Assembly: GCF_937770335.1 (NCBI RefSeq)
Contig: NZ_CALJHY010000003.1
Coordinates: 558,001 to 622,000 of the forward strand
Direction of reading: 5' to 3'
DNA length: 64,000 bases
Source: an uncultured Glaciecola sp.
GTDB lineage: Bacteria > Pseudomonadota > Gammaproteobacteria > Enterobacterales > Alteromonadaceae
Shown here: positions 38,131-48,225 of the stretch, piece by piece
Layout: each line of letters begins with the position of its first letter
How positions within the stretch are numbered: position 1 is the first letter of the stretch
The notes under the pieces: model-generated
Told to the model about the DNA's origin: nothing
Seen by the model: the letters and a program-made list of their open reading frames with translations, nothing else
The model's database searches: none
Made by a program: the position numbers and the translations under genes

Positions 38131-38634
38131 ATGCAAGCAATGGTACTCACTTTAATAGGCAAAGACAAACCAGGGTTAGTTGATGCAATCGCCAAATGCA
38201 TTATTGATGTAGAGGGAAATTGGCTCAAGAGTAGTTTTTGTCAACTTTCCGGACAATTTGCAGGCTTTATCGAAGTCATGTTACCGAACGAAAAGCATAA
38301 CGAATTAGTCCAAGCATGCCATCAACTTGCACATTTACATATCACTTTACTGCCCTCTAATGCGCATGAAATTTCACTTGATGCAAAGGCAGTCATTCTC
38401 GTCACCGGCAATGATAGAAGAGGGATCGTCAGTGATATTACGTCGACCTTAAAAACCTTTGATATTAATATTATAGAAATGACCACCCAGTGTGAAAGTG
38501 CACCAAATTGGGGGAGTCCCTTATTTACCGCAAAAGTCATTGTTTCAATATCGCCTCAAATGGATTTAGACAATGTAAAATTGGCAATCGAAGATATCAC
38601 CGACGACTTAATGGTAGAAATTGAACAAAGTTAA
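38131..38634 (+). CDS. gcvR: Glycine cleavage system regulator GcvR-like ACT protein
   Basis: A protein of two ACT domains (about 2-75 and 85-160), beginning MVLTLIGKDKPGLVDAIAKC and repeating with VILVTGNDRRGIVSDITS. In E. coli GcvR binds GcvA and represses the glycine cleavage genes; the target here is inferred. I chose the ATG at 38131, with AAGGA upstream, giving 167 residues; a longer frame from 38074 adds a non-conserved tail. gcvR being next to pst and ppk genes is probably coincidental. Confidence 0.82.
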   Translation: MQAMVLTLIGKDKPGLVDAIAKCIIDVEGNWLKSSFCQLSGQFAGFIEVMLPNEKHNELVQACHQLAHLHITLLPSNAHEISLDAKAVILVTGNDRRGIVSDITSTLKTFDINIIEMTTQCESAPNWGSPLFTAKVIVSISPQMDLDNVKLAIEDITDDLMVEIEQS

Positions 38635-38706
38635 CAATGTTTGTCATACTTAACCACTAAAATGCCCTTGGTCCAATTTGTTTACATGAGTATTTAAAGA
38701 GTAATA

Positions 38707-40776
38707 ATGAACGATAAAGAACTTTACTATCCGAAAGAACTTAGCTGGTTGTCATTCAATGAGCGAGTCCTGCAAGAAGCCGCAGATGAAAACAACCCTA
38801 TTATCGCGCGTATTCGCTTTCTAGGGATTTATTCAAACAACTTGGATGAGTTTTATCGTGTCCGCTTTGCTGACGTAAAACGCCAAATCACGATTTCTCA
38901 CAATGATGGAAATGAAGAACAAGCGCTGATTTTTGAATCACTGCTTAAACGCATTCAAGAAAAAGTCCATCATTTATCGCAACGCTTTGATGCTATTCAC
39001 CGTGATATTACCAAGACGTTAAGAAGATACAACATCCATATTTTGCGACATCCAGAGTTGAGTGAAAGTCAACTTATTTGGGCTCGTAAGTATTTTAAAA
39101 GTAAAGTCTTACTGCACGTTGCGCCTATATTATTGGACAGCAAAGGCCATTTGATCCAACGTTTAAATGACAGCTCGGTGTATCTCGACGTGGCCCTTCG
39201 CAGAGAAGGTCGAAACACTAAGTATGCCGTTGTAGAAATACCAACAAATGCGATAAGTCGTTTCATTGTGCTACCTCCTGAAAAAACTAAAATAAAAAAA
39301 CAGATCATCTTAATTGATGACCTCATCAAACTTTGTTTGTCAGATATTTTTACGGGTTTTGTTAAGTTTGACTCGGCTGACGCCTATTCATTTAAAATAA
39401 CACGAGACGCCGAATATTCGATTAATGATGAAATTGACGAAAGTTATGTGGAAAAAATGTCAGAGGGTATGAAGCAACGCCTTATCGCTGAGCCGGTTAG
39501 AATTATTCACGACGATGGTATGCCCGATGATATGATTAAGGACTTGCGCAAACGCTTAAGAATTTCATCAGAAGACACCATTCAAACAGCGGGCCACTAT
39601 CGCAATTTCAAAGACTTTATAGGCTTTCCAAACGTTGGACGTAGCTATCTTGAAAACCCAACATTACCCGAAATTTCTAACAAATCATTTTCAACTCACG
39701 ATACTGTTTTTCAGGCAATTGCTGACAAAGATATTCTTTTATATTATCCATATCATGAGTTCTTGCACTTCACTGAATTTGTTCGACAAGCGGCATTTGA
39801 CCCTCAAGTTAAACATATTCGATTGAATATTTATCGCGTTGCATCCCAATCACGTATCATTAACTCGTTAATTGATGCTGTGGACAATGGTAAAAGTGTA
39901 ACTGTTGTTGTTGAACTTAGAGCTCGATTTGATGAAGAGGCTAATATCGCCTGGTCCAAAAGTATGACCGACGCCGGTATTAAAGTTGTGTTAGGTAATC
40001 CTAATGTGAAAATTCACAGTAAACTTTGTGTGGTGTCGCGAGAAGAACGCGGCATAGTGAAACATTACTCTCACTTTGGTACAGGTAACTTCAACGAAAA
40101 GACAGCTAAAATATACACTGACTTGAGTTTATTCACGTGCAACCAAGAGCTTGCTTTAGAATGTATTCAAGTGTTTGATATGATCCAGAACCCCTATAAA
40201 AAAATGAAATTTCAACATTTACAACTTTCTCCCATTAACGCTCGTAATAAAATACAATCGTTAATTAGACAAGAAATTCAACGTGTAAACGAAGGTCACA
40301 AAGGACTAATCACGCTAAAAATCAATAACTTAGTAGACAAAGAATTAATTGATAACTTGTATCATGCTAGTCAATCTGGAGTGAAAATCCGAGCCATTAT
40401 TCGCGGTATGTGCGCCTTAATACCCGGCGTAAAAAACCTCAGCGAGAACATTGAAGTCATTAGTATCGTAGACCGATACTTAGAACATCCACGCATCATG
40501 GTGTTTCAGAATGGCGGCGATAAACGGGTTTACATCTCATCGGCTGATTGGATGACGCGTAACATGGAATATCGAGTGGAAGTTGGCTGTCCTGTTTACG
40601 ATCCTGACGCTATCAAAATGATAGAAGATTTATTAGATATTCAATTCAAAGACACTTTAAAGGCCCGTGTCATTGATGAGCATCAAGTCAATAATTACGT
40701 TAAACGTGGTAATCGAAAAAACTTGCGTTCACAAATTGAAATTCATAAGTACCTCACAAAAAAGGAAGCACTTTAA
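38707..40776 (+). CDS. ppk1: Polyphosphate kinase 1
   Basis: Polymerises the gamma phosphate of ATP into polyphosphate. The 689 residues show the four-domain family layout: an N-terminal helical domain with LSWLSFNERVLQEA, then two phospholipase-D-like halves. The autophosphorylated histidine is in VKIHSKLCVV near residue 437, and HFGTGNFNEKTAKIYTD and SSADWMTRNMEYRVEV follow. It directly abuts ppx, the usual antagonistic pair. Only a half Pho-site-like motif, TTGTCAT, is seen upstream. Confidence 0.98.
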   Translation: MNDKELYYPKELSWLSFNERVLQEAADENNPIIARIRFLGIYSNNLDEFYRVRFADVKRQITISHNDGNEEQALIFESLLKRIQEKVHHLSQRFDAIHRDITKTLRRYNIHILRHPELSESQLIWARKYFKSKVLLHVAPILLDSKGHLIQRLNDSSVYLDVALRREGRNTKYAVVEIPTNAISRFIVLPPEKTKIKKQIILIDDLIKLCLSDIFTGFVKFDSADAYSFKITRDAEYSINDEIDESYVEKMSEGMKQRLIAEPVRIIHDDGMPDDMIKDLRKRLRISSEDTIQTAGHYRNFKDFIGFPNVGRSYLENPTLPEISNKSFSTHDTVFQAIADKDILLYYPYHEFLHFTEFVRQAAFDPQVKHIRLNIYRVASQSRIINSLIDAVDNGKSVTVVVELRARFDEEANIAWSKSMTDAGIKVVLGNPNVKIHSKLCVVSREERGIVKHYSHFGTGNFNEKTAKIYTDLSLFTCNQELALECIQVFDMIQNPYKKMKFQHLQLSPINARNKIQSLIRQEIQRVNEGHKGLITLKINNLVDKELIDNLYHASQSGVKIRAIIRGMCALIPGVKNLSENIEVISIVDRYLEHPRIMVFQNGGDKRVYISSADWMTRNMEYRVEVGCPVYDPDAIKMIEDLLDIQFKDTLKARVIDEHQVNNYVKRGNRKNLRSQIEIHKYLTKKEAL

Positions 40777-42306
40777 TTGCAGACCTTAGAAAATGTTTTT
40801 GAAGATGTCCAGACTCGTGATATCAACCTTTATGCTGCATTAGATATCGGTTCTAATAGCTTTCATTTAGTTATTGCAAGAGTCGTTGCAGGGTCGCTGC
40901 AGACGGTTCAAAAAATAAAGCACAAAGTTCGATTAGCAGAAGGCTTAAACGAGAAAAACATTTTATCTGATGAGGCTATGGATCGCGGTTTAACAACCTT
41001 ACAGAGTATGGCAGAAAGCATGCAAGGGCTAGACCCCTTGCGTGTTCGAATTGTAGCCACTCATACCTTACGCAAAGCGCGCAATGCACAAGTATTCTTG
41101 TCCAAAGCTCGAAAAGTGTTTCCCTACCCAATTGAAATTATTTCTGGCCCTGAAGAAGCGCGTTTAATTTATACCGGTATTGCCAATACCACTCAATCAG
41201 AGGGTAACCGCTTAGTTATCGATATTGGCGGTGGATCAACAGAGTTTGCGGTTGGTGAACACTTACTTCCGGTAATGTGCAAAAGTGTACAAATGGGCTG
41301 CGTGAGTTATCAACAACGGTATTTTGCTGACGGCGTTATTACCAAGAAAGCCTTTCAAGCAGCAATAACTGCGGCTCGCCAAGAGATTGAATTAGTTGTT
41401 GGCAATTTAAAACGTTTTAAATGGGACACTAATATTGGTGCTTCAGGCACCATCCGATCTATTTGCTCAGTATTGACCGCGCTGGCCCAAAGCGAAAATG
41501 ACATTCCTATTACTAAGACAGGCTTAAATGAGTTAATGCAAGCTTGTTGTGAAGTGGGTCATTCAGGCGAGCTAAACTTACCGGGCTTAACCGATGATAG
41601 AAAACCTGTGTTTGCTGCGGGACTAAGTATTCTGGTTGCTATTTTTCGTAGTTTAAATTTAAGTGCAATGGCAGTGAGCGGTGCTGCCTTGCGCGAAGGT
41701 GTGCTGTATGAGGCACATGACACAGGTGCAAATAAGAATATTAGGGAACGCACCGCACAGAGCTTAGCAACACGCTATGACGTAGATACGCTTTTTGCTA
41801 AGAAAGTGTGGGGAACGTGTATTAAAATTTATGAACAAGCGGCAGACGCTTGGGACATCAAAACATGGGATTTACGTCACTTATTAGGGTGGTCAGCATT
41901 GTTACACGAAGTTGGCTTACAAATTAACTCCAGAGGCGTGCAACGTCACTCCAGCTATATCATTGAACAAAGTGACTTACCTGGCTTTAACCAAGAACAA
42001 CAAAAGCTGTTAGCGGCATTAGTTCGAAATCACCGTAAAAAAATAAAATTCGCTGACCTACCTACTTTTGTTAACTACAACGAAACCGTTGTGCTGAGAT
42101 TATTGGTCATACTTAGGTTGGGTATTTTGCTAAATATTAACCGCCAAGAAAGCCAGCTACCCGAATTCGGTTTAGAAATTACTGAACAAAAAATAGCACT
42201 TAGTTTTCCGGATAATTGGTTTGATTTATCGCCGTTATTGTTGGCAGATTTGCAGCGCGAAAACCAATATATTGAAGCAACCGGTATGAGTATTCGTATT
42301 AAGTAA
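40777..42306 (+). CDS. ppx: Exopolyphosphatase
   Basis: Ppx/GppA-family enzyme that removes terminal phosphates from polyphosphate. The phosphate-binding motifs ALDIGSNSFHLVIA (about 21-34) and VIDIGGGSTEFAV (about 147-159) are present, and an HD-like C-terminal domain completes 509 residues. No ATG precedes the conserved domain; TTG at 40777, immediately after the ppk1 stop, is the likely start, with AAGGAAG inside the end of ppk1. This implies strong coupling to ppk1 translation. Confidence 0.95.
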   Translation: MQTLENVFEDVQTRDINLYAALDIGSNSFHLVIARVVAGSLQTVQKIKHKVRLAEGLNEKNILSDEAMDRGLTTLQSMAESMQGLDPLRVRIVATHTLRKARNAQVFLSKARKVFPYPIEIISGPEEARLIYTGIANTTQSEGNRLVIDIGGGSTEFAVGEHLLPVMCKSVQMGCVSYQQRYFADGVITKKAFQAAITAARQEIELVVGNLKRFKWDTNIGASGTIRSICSVLTALAQSENDIPITKTGLNELMQACCEVGHSGELNLPGLTDDRKPVFAAGLSILVAIFRSLNLSAMAVSGAALREGVLYEAHDTGANKNIRERTAQSLATRYDVDTLFAKKVWGTCIKIYEQAADAWDIKTWDLRHLLGWSALLHEVGLQINSRGVQRHSSYIIEQSDLPGFNQEQQKLLAALVRNHRKKIKFADLPTFVNYNETVVLRLLVILRLGILLNINRQESQLPEFGLEITEQKIALSFPDNWFDLSPLLLADLQRENQYIEATGMSIRIK

Positions 42307-42360
42307 ACGTGATTTTGAAAGCCATAAATTTATTACTTTTTAGGATAGATCATGGGGTGC

Positions 42361-42398
42361 AAAAAAAAGGGGCACTTCAATAAAGTCCCCCTTTTTTA
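42361..42398. terminator. Bidirectional terminator between ppx and fba
   Basis: AAAAAGGGG pairs with CCCCTTTTT, extended after one C-C mismatch by ACTT / AAGT, with a five-base loop (42364-42396). A-rich and T-rich flanks would serve both converging transcripts. Confidence 0.85.
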
Positions 42399-42433
42399 TT
42401 TAACTGGCTTTGCATAAACTATAGATACAGAAC

Positions 42434-43333
42434 CTAGGTAATGGATGCTTGATAAATACCTTCAATCGAATTATTCAACGTAGCATTGAACTCATGGTCT
42501 GATTGTTGGAAAGACACACCTTCAGTTAATGCACGAGAGAAACTCGCGATCATGCCTTTATTTTCACTTAATTTCTGATTAGCTACATCACGTGAATAAC
42601 CGCCGGACAGAGCAACAACCTTTATCACTTTAGGGTGCTCTATACAGTTTTTGTAGAAGTTTGCAGACTCTGGCAAGGTAAGTTTCAACATTACATGCTG
42701 GTCATCAGATAACGCATCAAGTTCTTTTAGGATAGCCGCTTTTAATAAGGCTTCAGCTTGCGCTTTTTCTGGACTATTGATATCAATTTCAGGCTCAATG
42801 ATAGGAACCAAACCAGCAGCTAAAATTTGTTTAGCCACGGCAAACTGTTGAGCAACGACAGCGTTTACACCCACTTCATTTGCTAATTTCACAACAGAAC
42901 GCATTTTGGTACCAAAAACGTCTTGCGCATTCGCTTTTGCGAGCAAGTCGTCTAACCCTGCGATTGGCTTCATTAATTGAGCGCCATTTGCTTCGTCTTC
43001 CAAACCTTTGTCTACTTTTAAGAATGGAACAACATTTTTTTGTTGCCATAAATAGTGTGCACTAGATAGACCTTCAACGTCACGATCCAATGTATTTTCA
43101 AACAAGATAGCACCCAGTACACGCTCTCCGGTAAACGCTGGACTCGTCATTATGCGAGTACGCATTTGATGTACACAAGTGAACATCTCTTCGTCGTTTG
43201 TGTAAGCTGACTCGTCAACACCATAAAGCTTTAGCGCTTTAGGTGTACTTCCACCGCTTTGGTCTAATGCGGCAATAAAGCCAACTTCATTTTTTACTTT
43301 TGCTAACATGTCTTGTTGTGCTTGAGTTGTCAT
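42434..43333 (-). CDS. Class I fructose-bisphosphate aldolase
   Basis: Schiff-base aldolase cleaving fructose 1,6-bisphosphate to triose phosphates. The sequence shows the class I pattern: FIAALDQSGGSTPKAL near the N-terminus, LFENTLDRDV, VPFLKVDKG and the C-terminal VVALSGGYSRDVANQKL. At 299 residues it is the short bacterial class I form, with no class II zinc-ligand motif. It follows pgk after 134 bases, the place where E. coli carries the unrelated class II fbaA. Confidence 0.94.
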   Translation of the reverse strand: MTTQAQQDMLAKVKNEVGFIAALDQSGGSTPKALKLYGVDESAYTNDEEMFTCVHQMRTRIMTSPAFTGERVLGAILFENTLDRDVEGLSSAHYLWQQKNVVPFLKVDKGLEDEANGAQLMKPIAGLDDLLAKANAQDVFGTKMRSVVKLANEVGVNAVVAQQFAVAKQILAAGLVPIIEPEIDINSPEKAQAEALLKAAILKELDALSDDQHVMLKLTLPESANFYKNCIEHPKVIKVVALSGGYSRDVANQKLSENKGMIASFSRALTEGVSFQQSDHEFNATLNNSIEGIYQASIT

Positions 43334-43467
43334 CTAAGGCTCCTTTTTGTATTTGCGAGCTATTTTGCTCAATGTAGTTATGTTAGCTTTATTTTATATG
43401 CCTTACCACTGCTGATTCAGCAGTTAACGAGCCGTCTAACCGAGACATATACAAAGTAAGTGCGGCT

Positions 43468-44637
43468 TTAGTCTCTATCTAAAATAGCAACTGCCGGTAA
43501 GGTCTTACCTTCTAAAAATTCTAAAAATGCACCACCACCGGTCGAAATGTAAGACACTCTGTCTTCAATGCCATATTTTTCCACCGCTGCGAGTGTGTCA
43601 CCGCCACCCGCAATAGAAAATGCGTCACTGTCGGCGATAGCCATCGCTAATGCTTTGGTCCCTTCGCCAAATTGATCAAATTCAAAGACACCTACCGGAC
43701 CATTCCAAACAATAGTCCCTGCCTGCTTAATGATTGCGGCTAAGGTTTTTGCTGTTTCAGGCCCAATGTCAAATATCATATCCGCGTCATCAACCGCACT
43801 CACCGCTTTTAAAGTAGCCGGGGTTGATTCTGAAAACGCAGTACCCGTTACCACATCAGTTGGCACCGGTATCTCGCCATTATTATCTTTGGCAGCTTGC
43901 ATTAAGCGCTTTGCCTCTGGAATTAGACTTTCTTCAAACAAAGACTTACCAACGTTGTGTCCTTGTGCAGCGATAAACGTATTGGCGATACCACCACCCA
44001 CAATAAGCTGATCAACTTTGCTTGCTAATGATTCAAGTACGGTTAGCTTTGTGGATACTTTTGAACCACCAACAATAGCAACTAATGGTCGCGCTGGGTT
44101 ATCTAACGCTTTGCCTAAAGCTTCAAGCTCTCCAGATAATAGCGGTCCTGCGCAAGCTTCGGTGGCGAATTTAGCTACGCCATGAGTTGATGCTTGAGCT
44201 CTATGCGCTGTGCCAAAAGCATCCATTACGAACACATCACATAACGCTGCATATTGCTTAGCTAGAGTCTCATCGTCTTTCTTTTCACCTGGATTAAAGC
44301 GCACATTTTCAAGCACCGTCACTTTGGTAGATGACGTATCGAGGCCATTCAGATAGTTAGTAGCTAAGACCACTCCACCGTCAAGTGCTTTATTCAAATA
44401 GTCCACCACCGGCTGCAATGAAAATTCAGGGGAGTACTCACCTTCCGTAGGACGACCTAAGTGCGACATCAACATTAGGCTTGCACCTTTTTCTAAGGCC
44501 AATTTGATAGTTGGGAGAGAGGCGCGAATTCGAGCGTCAGAGGTCACAACACCATCTTTTACAGGCACATTTAAGTCCTGTCTGATTAGTACTCGTTTCC
44601 CTTGTAAGTCTAACTCTTGCATTTTACGAATGGTCAT
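43468..44637 (-). CDS. pgk: Phosphoglycerate kinase
   Basis: Transfers phosphate between 1,3-bisphosphoglycerate and ADP in glycolysis. Full-length at 389 residues: the N-terminal [23 protein letters not shown], the ATP-side [21 protein letters not shown] and the C-terminal [11 protein letters not shown] are all present. It follows epd by 29 bases and precedes fba, giving the conserved epd-pgk-fba gene order. Confidence 0.98.
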   Translation of the reverse strand: MTIRKMQELDLQGKRVLIRQDLNVPVKDGVVTSDARIRASLPTIKLALEKGASLMLMSHLGRPTEGEYSPEFSLQPVVDYLNKALDGGVVLATNYLNGLDTSSTKVTVLENVRFNPGEKKDDETLAKQYAALCDVFVMDAFGTAHRAQASTHGVAKFATEACAGPLLSGELEALGKALDNPARPLVAIVGGSKVSTKLTVLESLASKVDQLIVGGGIANTFIAAQGHNVGKSLFEESLIPEAKRLMQAAKDNNGEIPVPTDVVTGTAFSESTPATLKAVSAVDDADMIFDIGPETAKTLAAIIKQAGTIVWNGPVGVFEFDQFGEGTKALAMAIADSDAFSIAGGGDTLAAVEKYGIEDRVSYISTGGGAFLEFLEGKTLPAVAILDRD

Positions 44638-44666
44638 TACCTTCTCCTTTCAGACGTTTTAAAAAT

Positions 44667-45680
44667 TTAACTATTAAGTTGATGCATGTATAACGCAGTG
44701 TCGAGCATGCGGTTTGCAAAACCCCATTCGTTATCGCACCAAACTAATGTTTTAACTAGCTGTTTGTGACTCACTCTCGTTTGCGTACCATCGACAATTG
44801 AAGAGTGTGGGTCATGATTAAAATCGATCGATACTAGAGGTTCTTCAGTGTAGTCAATAATGTGTTTTAGGTTGCCATGCGCACTCTTTTTCAGTGCTTC
44901 ATTAACATCGCTAACCGTTACTTTGTCACGTAAAGTGACACTCAAGTCCATGGCAGTCACATTAATAGTGGGCACTCTTACTGCAATTGCTTCAAACTTA
45001 CCTGCAAAGCGCGGTAAGATTCTCTCAATGCCGACCGCTAAGCGGGTATCTACTGGAATAATAGAATGGCTCGCAGCGCGAGTACGACGTAAATCAGGAT
45101 GATAAGCATCAATTACGGGTTGATCATTCATGGATGAATGGATCGTAGTAATAGTGCCACTTTCGACACCAAAGGCGTCATCAAGCACCTGAATAATCGG
45201 CACAATGCAATTAGTGGTGCATGAACCATTCGACACAATCACATCGCTTGATTTTAAACTTGTATGATTAATACCAAACACAATCGTTGCATCCATATCT
45301 TGTCCACAAGGTTGTGAAAATAAGACTTTCTTTGCTCCATTCTTAATGTGTTGCTGAGCCGACTCTCTCGAACTAAACACACCCGTGCATTCCAACACAA
45401 TATCTACATTAACTTTTGACCACGGAAGATCTTCAATGTGATTTTCGTGAAAGAGTGGAATTTTGTCGCCCTGAACAATTAAGCATTTATCGGTATAATC
45501 AACCGTACCTTTGAAGCGACCATGTGCGGTATCGTATTTTAACAAATGTGCTACGCCTTCTGGCGAGGCTATTTCATTAATAGCAACAACTTGAATTTGG
45601 TCATTACGCCCGGACTCATAGAGTGCGCGTAAAACATTTCGGCCAATACGACCAAAACCATTTATAGCGATGCGCAGCAT
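44667..45680 (-). CDS. epd: Erythrose-4-phosphate dehydrogenase
   Basis: GAPDH-family dehydrogenase making 4-phosphoerythronate for pyridoxal phosphate synthesis. The NAD site [15 protein letters not shown] opens the protein and the catalytic cysteine is in SNGSCTTNC near residue 154. The stretch [20 protein letters not shown] and the [20 protein letters not shown] variant of the N-terminal region are characteristic of Epd rather than glycolytic GAPDH. Position between tkt and pgk agrees. A GAPDH function cannot be excluded from sequence alone. Confidence 0.93.
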   Translation of the reverse strand: MLRIAINGFGRIGRNVLRALYESGRNDQIQVVAINEIASPEGVAHLLKYDTAHGRFKGTVDYTDKCLIVQGDKIPLFHENHIEDLPWSKVNVDIVLECTGVFSSRESAQQHIKNGAKKVLFSQPCGQDMDATIVFGINHTSLKSSDVIVSNGSCTTNCIVPIIQVLDDAFGVESGTITTIHSSMNDQPVIDAYHPDLRRTRAASHSIIPVDTRLAVGIERILPRFAGKFEAIAVRVPTINVTAMDLSVTLRDKVTVSDVNEALKKSAHGNLKHIIDYTEEPLVSIDFNHDPHSSIVDGTQTRVSHKQLVKTLVWCDNEWGFANRMLDTALYMHQLNS

Positions 45681-45727
45681 TACGCTGCACTCATTGGCTG
45701 AAACAAATTAAACTGAGCTCTCAAACC

Positions 45728-47722
45728 TTACTTCAGCCCTTTTGCAAGGCTATAAACTGCGTCTGTTGTAATATTAAAGTAAGCAAATAAGTCACTTGCT
45801 GGTGCCGATTCACCAAAACTGTCCATGCCGACAACAGCGCCATCTAAGCCTACATACTTGTACCAAGTATCTTTTGCAAGTGCTTCAACAGCCACTCGTT
45901 TAGTTACTGAGCGAGGTAACACAGTTTCTTTATATTCCGCTGATTGACGGTCAAATAAGTCAGTGCATGGCATTGAAACAACACGTGTTGGCGTGCCTTC
46001 AGCATTAAGTTTCGCTGCAGCCTCCACCGCTAGATGCACTTCAGAACCTGTTGCAATTAATATTATTTCAGGCACTACGTCGCAGTCGACTAATACGTAG
46101 CCACCGCGTTCTACATCAGATAATTGCTGCGCATTTCGGCTTTGCTGTGGTAAACCTTGGCGAGTAAAGATCAACGTTGTTGGGCCATCCGTTCTCTCAA
46201 TTGCTGCTTTCCAAGCGATAGCAGATTCAACTTGATCGCATGGGCGCCAGTTGTCTAGGTTAGGTGTTGCGCGTAATGAAACCACTTGCTCTACCGGCTG
46301 GTGCGTTGGCCCGTCTTCACCCAATCCAATGGAGTCGTGAGTGTATACAAAAATGCTAGGCTGTTTCATAAGCGCAGCCATTCTGACTGCATTACGAGCG
46401 TATTCCATAAACATTAAGAAGGTGGCGCCATAAGCTTTGAAGCCGCCATATAACGTAATACCGTTCATCATTGCCGACATACCAAATTCACGCACGCCGT
46501 AATAGAGATAGTTACCTGATGCGTCATCTTTGCTGACGCCTTTACTACCAGACCAAATTGTTAAATTAGAGCCAGCTAGATCTGCAGAACCACCTAATAA
46601 TTCAGGTAACAATGGACCAAATGCATTCAATGCGTTTTGCGACGCTTTTCGCGTTGCTATATTTTCAGGGTTGTCTTGCAAACCACGAATATACTTAGCA
46701 GACTGATGTCCCCAAGATTCAGGCAACGTATTATTTTTTCTACGTATAAATTCTTGAGCTAACTCAGGATAAGCTTGCTGATAGTCAGCGAACAATGCTT
46801 CCCAATTCGCTTCATCTAAAGCACCTTTTGTTTTCGCATCCCAACCCACGTAAACATCAGCCGGAATTTCAAAAGGAGCGTATGGCCAGTTAAGTTCTTT
46901 TCTAACTAACTCAATTTCAGCGTCACCCAGTGGTGCGCCATGGCAATCCTCTTTGCCTTGTTTGTTAGGTGAACCAAAGCCAATGACTGTCTTACAGCAA
47001 ATCAAGGATGGACGAGCAGTATCCGCTTTAGCTTGCTCGATAGCCGCGCTAATTTGCTCGGGATCATGACCATCAACGTCACTTATCACTTGCCAGCCGT
47101 AAGCCTCAAATCGTTTCGGCGTATCATCACTGAACCAGCCCTCGACTTCACCGTCGATAGAGATCCCATTATCATCCCAAAACGCAACTAATTTGCCCAA
47201 ACCTAATGTACCAGCAAGTGAGCAAGCTTCGTGGGAGATACCTTCCATTAAGCAACCGTCGCCTAAAAACGTATACGTTTGGTGGTCGACAATAGCAAAC
47301 TTGTCACGATTAAATTGTGCACCTAGCACTTTTTCGGCAATGGCCATACCAACAGCGTTGGTAAGACCCTGGCCTAATGGACCAGTCGTTGTTTCGACGC
47401 CGGGTGCATAACCATATTCTGGATGGCCTGGTGTTTTAGAATGCAGTTGACGAAATTGCTTTAATTCTTCAATGGGTAATTCGTAGCCTGAGAGGTGCAA
47501 TAGTGAGTAAAGTAACATTGAGCCATGGCCGTTCGATAACACGAAACGGTCTCTGTTTGCCCAATTTGGATTTTGTGGGTTGTGCGACAAGAAGTCAGTC
47601 CACAACACTTGAGCAATATCTGCCATTCCCATTGGTGCGCCAGGGTGACCTGACTTCGCTTTTTGAACAGCGTCCATACTTAACGCACGGATGGCGTTGG
47701 CTAGATGACGACGTGATGGCAT
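45728..47722 (-). CDS. tkt: Transketolase
   Basis: Thiamine diphosphate enzyme of the pentose phosphate pathway. The TPP motif GDGCLMEG...DDNGISIDG is near residues 154-185, the transketolase signature [15 protein letters not shown] near 475, and the C-terminal domain completes 664 residues. I chose the ATG at 47722, which has AGGAGAG at the right distance; the frame also opens 21 bases upstream. It heads the tkt-epd-pgk-fba series, spaced by 47, 29 and 134 bases. Confidence 0.97.
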   Translation of the reverse strand: MPSRRHLANAIRALSMDAVQKAKSGHPGAPMGMADIAQVLWTDFLSHNPQNPNWANRDRFVLSNGHGSMLLYSLLHLSGYELPIEELKQFRQLHSKTPGHPEYGYAPGVETTTGPLGQGLTNAVGMAIAEKVLGAQFNRDKFAIVDHQTYTFLGDGCLMEGISHEACSLAGTLGLGKLVAFWDDNGISIDGEVEGWFSDDTPKRFEAYGWQVISDVDGHDPEQISAAIEQAKADTARPSLICCKTVIGFGSPNKQGKEDCHGAPLGDAEIELVRKELNWPYAPFEIPADVYVGWDAKTKGALDEANWEALFADYQQAYPELAQEFIRRKNNTLPESWGHQSAKYIRGLQDNPENIATRKASQNALNAFGPLLPELLGGSADLAGSNLTIWSGSKGVSKDDASGNYLYYGVREFGMSAMMNGITLYGGFKAYGATFLMFMEYARNAVRMAALMKQPSIFVYTHDSIGLGEDGPTHQPVEQVVSLRATPNLDNWRPCDQVESAIAWKAAIERTDGPTTLIFTRQGLPQQSRNAQQLSDVERGGYVLVDCDVVPEIILIATGSEVHLAVEAAAKLNAEGTPTRVVSMPCTDLFDRQSAEYKETVLPRSVTKRVAVEALAKDTWYKYVGLDGAVVGMDSFGESAPASDLFAYFNITTDAVYSLAKGLK

Positions 47723-47927
47723 GAGCTCTCCTTGAAACTTCAATTACTTATTGCGCAAAAGACTAACCCCTTGAATAGAAGTCAATCTCAAAATAGACCG
47801 CGTATTCTCTTACAGTAGGCCAATTTGTTCAATCATTATTCGGCGTTTTTGTTTGCATTTTTTTGACTAAATCCCGTTTTATAAAATCCAAATTGCACTC
47901 GGGGCCGTAATCAGCCATAGAGAAGGT

Positions 47928-47951
47928 AGACTTTTAGACGTCTAGAAGTAA
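47928..47951 (+). promoter_or_regulatory. MetJ operator (three tandem met boxes)
   Basis: Three adjacent 8-mers, AGACTTTT, AGACGTCT and AGAAGTAA, match the met box AGACGTCT at 6, 8 and 5 of 8 positions. MetJ with S-adenosylmethionine binds two or more such boxes in tandem. They sit directly upstream of the metK promoter candidate. Confidence 0.85.
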
Positions 47952-47954
47952 ATA

Positions 47955-47983
47955 TTGGTAAAATTCTAAATTTGCTCTACAAT
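47955..47983 (+). promoter_or_regulatory. Candidate sigma70 promoter of metK
   Basis: TTGGTA (47955-47960), a 17-base spacer and TACAAT (47978-47983) form a good sigma70 promoter just downstream of the met boxes. It would give a leader of about 235 bases before metK. A second promoter nearer to the gene is possible but was not recognised. Confidence 0.6.
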
Positions 47984-48138
47984 GCGTCCAAGAAATTGCG
48001 AAAGTTGATTAGCTGTAACTATTTACCTTTTATAAATAGGCCTAATTGCACTTTTTAGCGAATAAACACTGATATTTTGTTCATTGCTGATATTAGCCGA
48101 AGGCGCTAAGTATTATTAAATGCGTGAATAACTTTAAA

Positions 48139-48204
48139 AGCACAAACCATTAGTCGTTTGCGCTTGACTAGAATTAAAGCATAAACGTCAAAAATGTTTG
48201 TGCT
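48139..48204 (+). promoter_or_regulatory. Structured element in the metK leader
   Basis: AGCACAAAC (48139-48147) pairs perfectly with GTTTGTGCT (48196-48204). Nested inside are CGTTT (48155-48159) with AAACG (48183-48187) and GCTT (48162-48165) with AAGC (48177-48180). The structure ends about 20 bases before metK. I do not recognise it as a known SAM riboswitch class. Confidence 0.45.
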
Positions 48205-48225
48205 GAAACGAATATAGGATAATAA

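Noticed and set aside
38635-38706. Pho box upstream of ppk1
   Set aside because: A single half-site TTGTCAT without a second half at the right distance.
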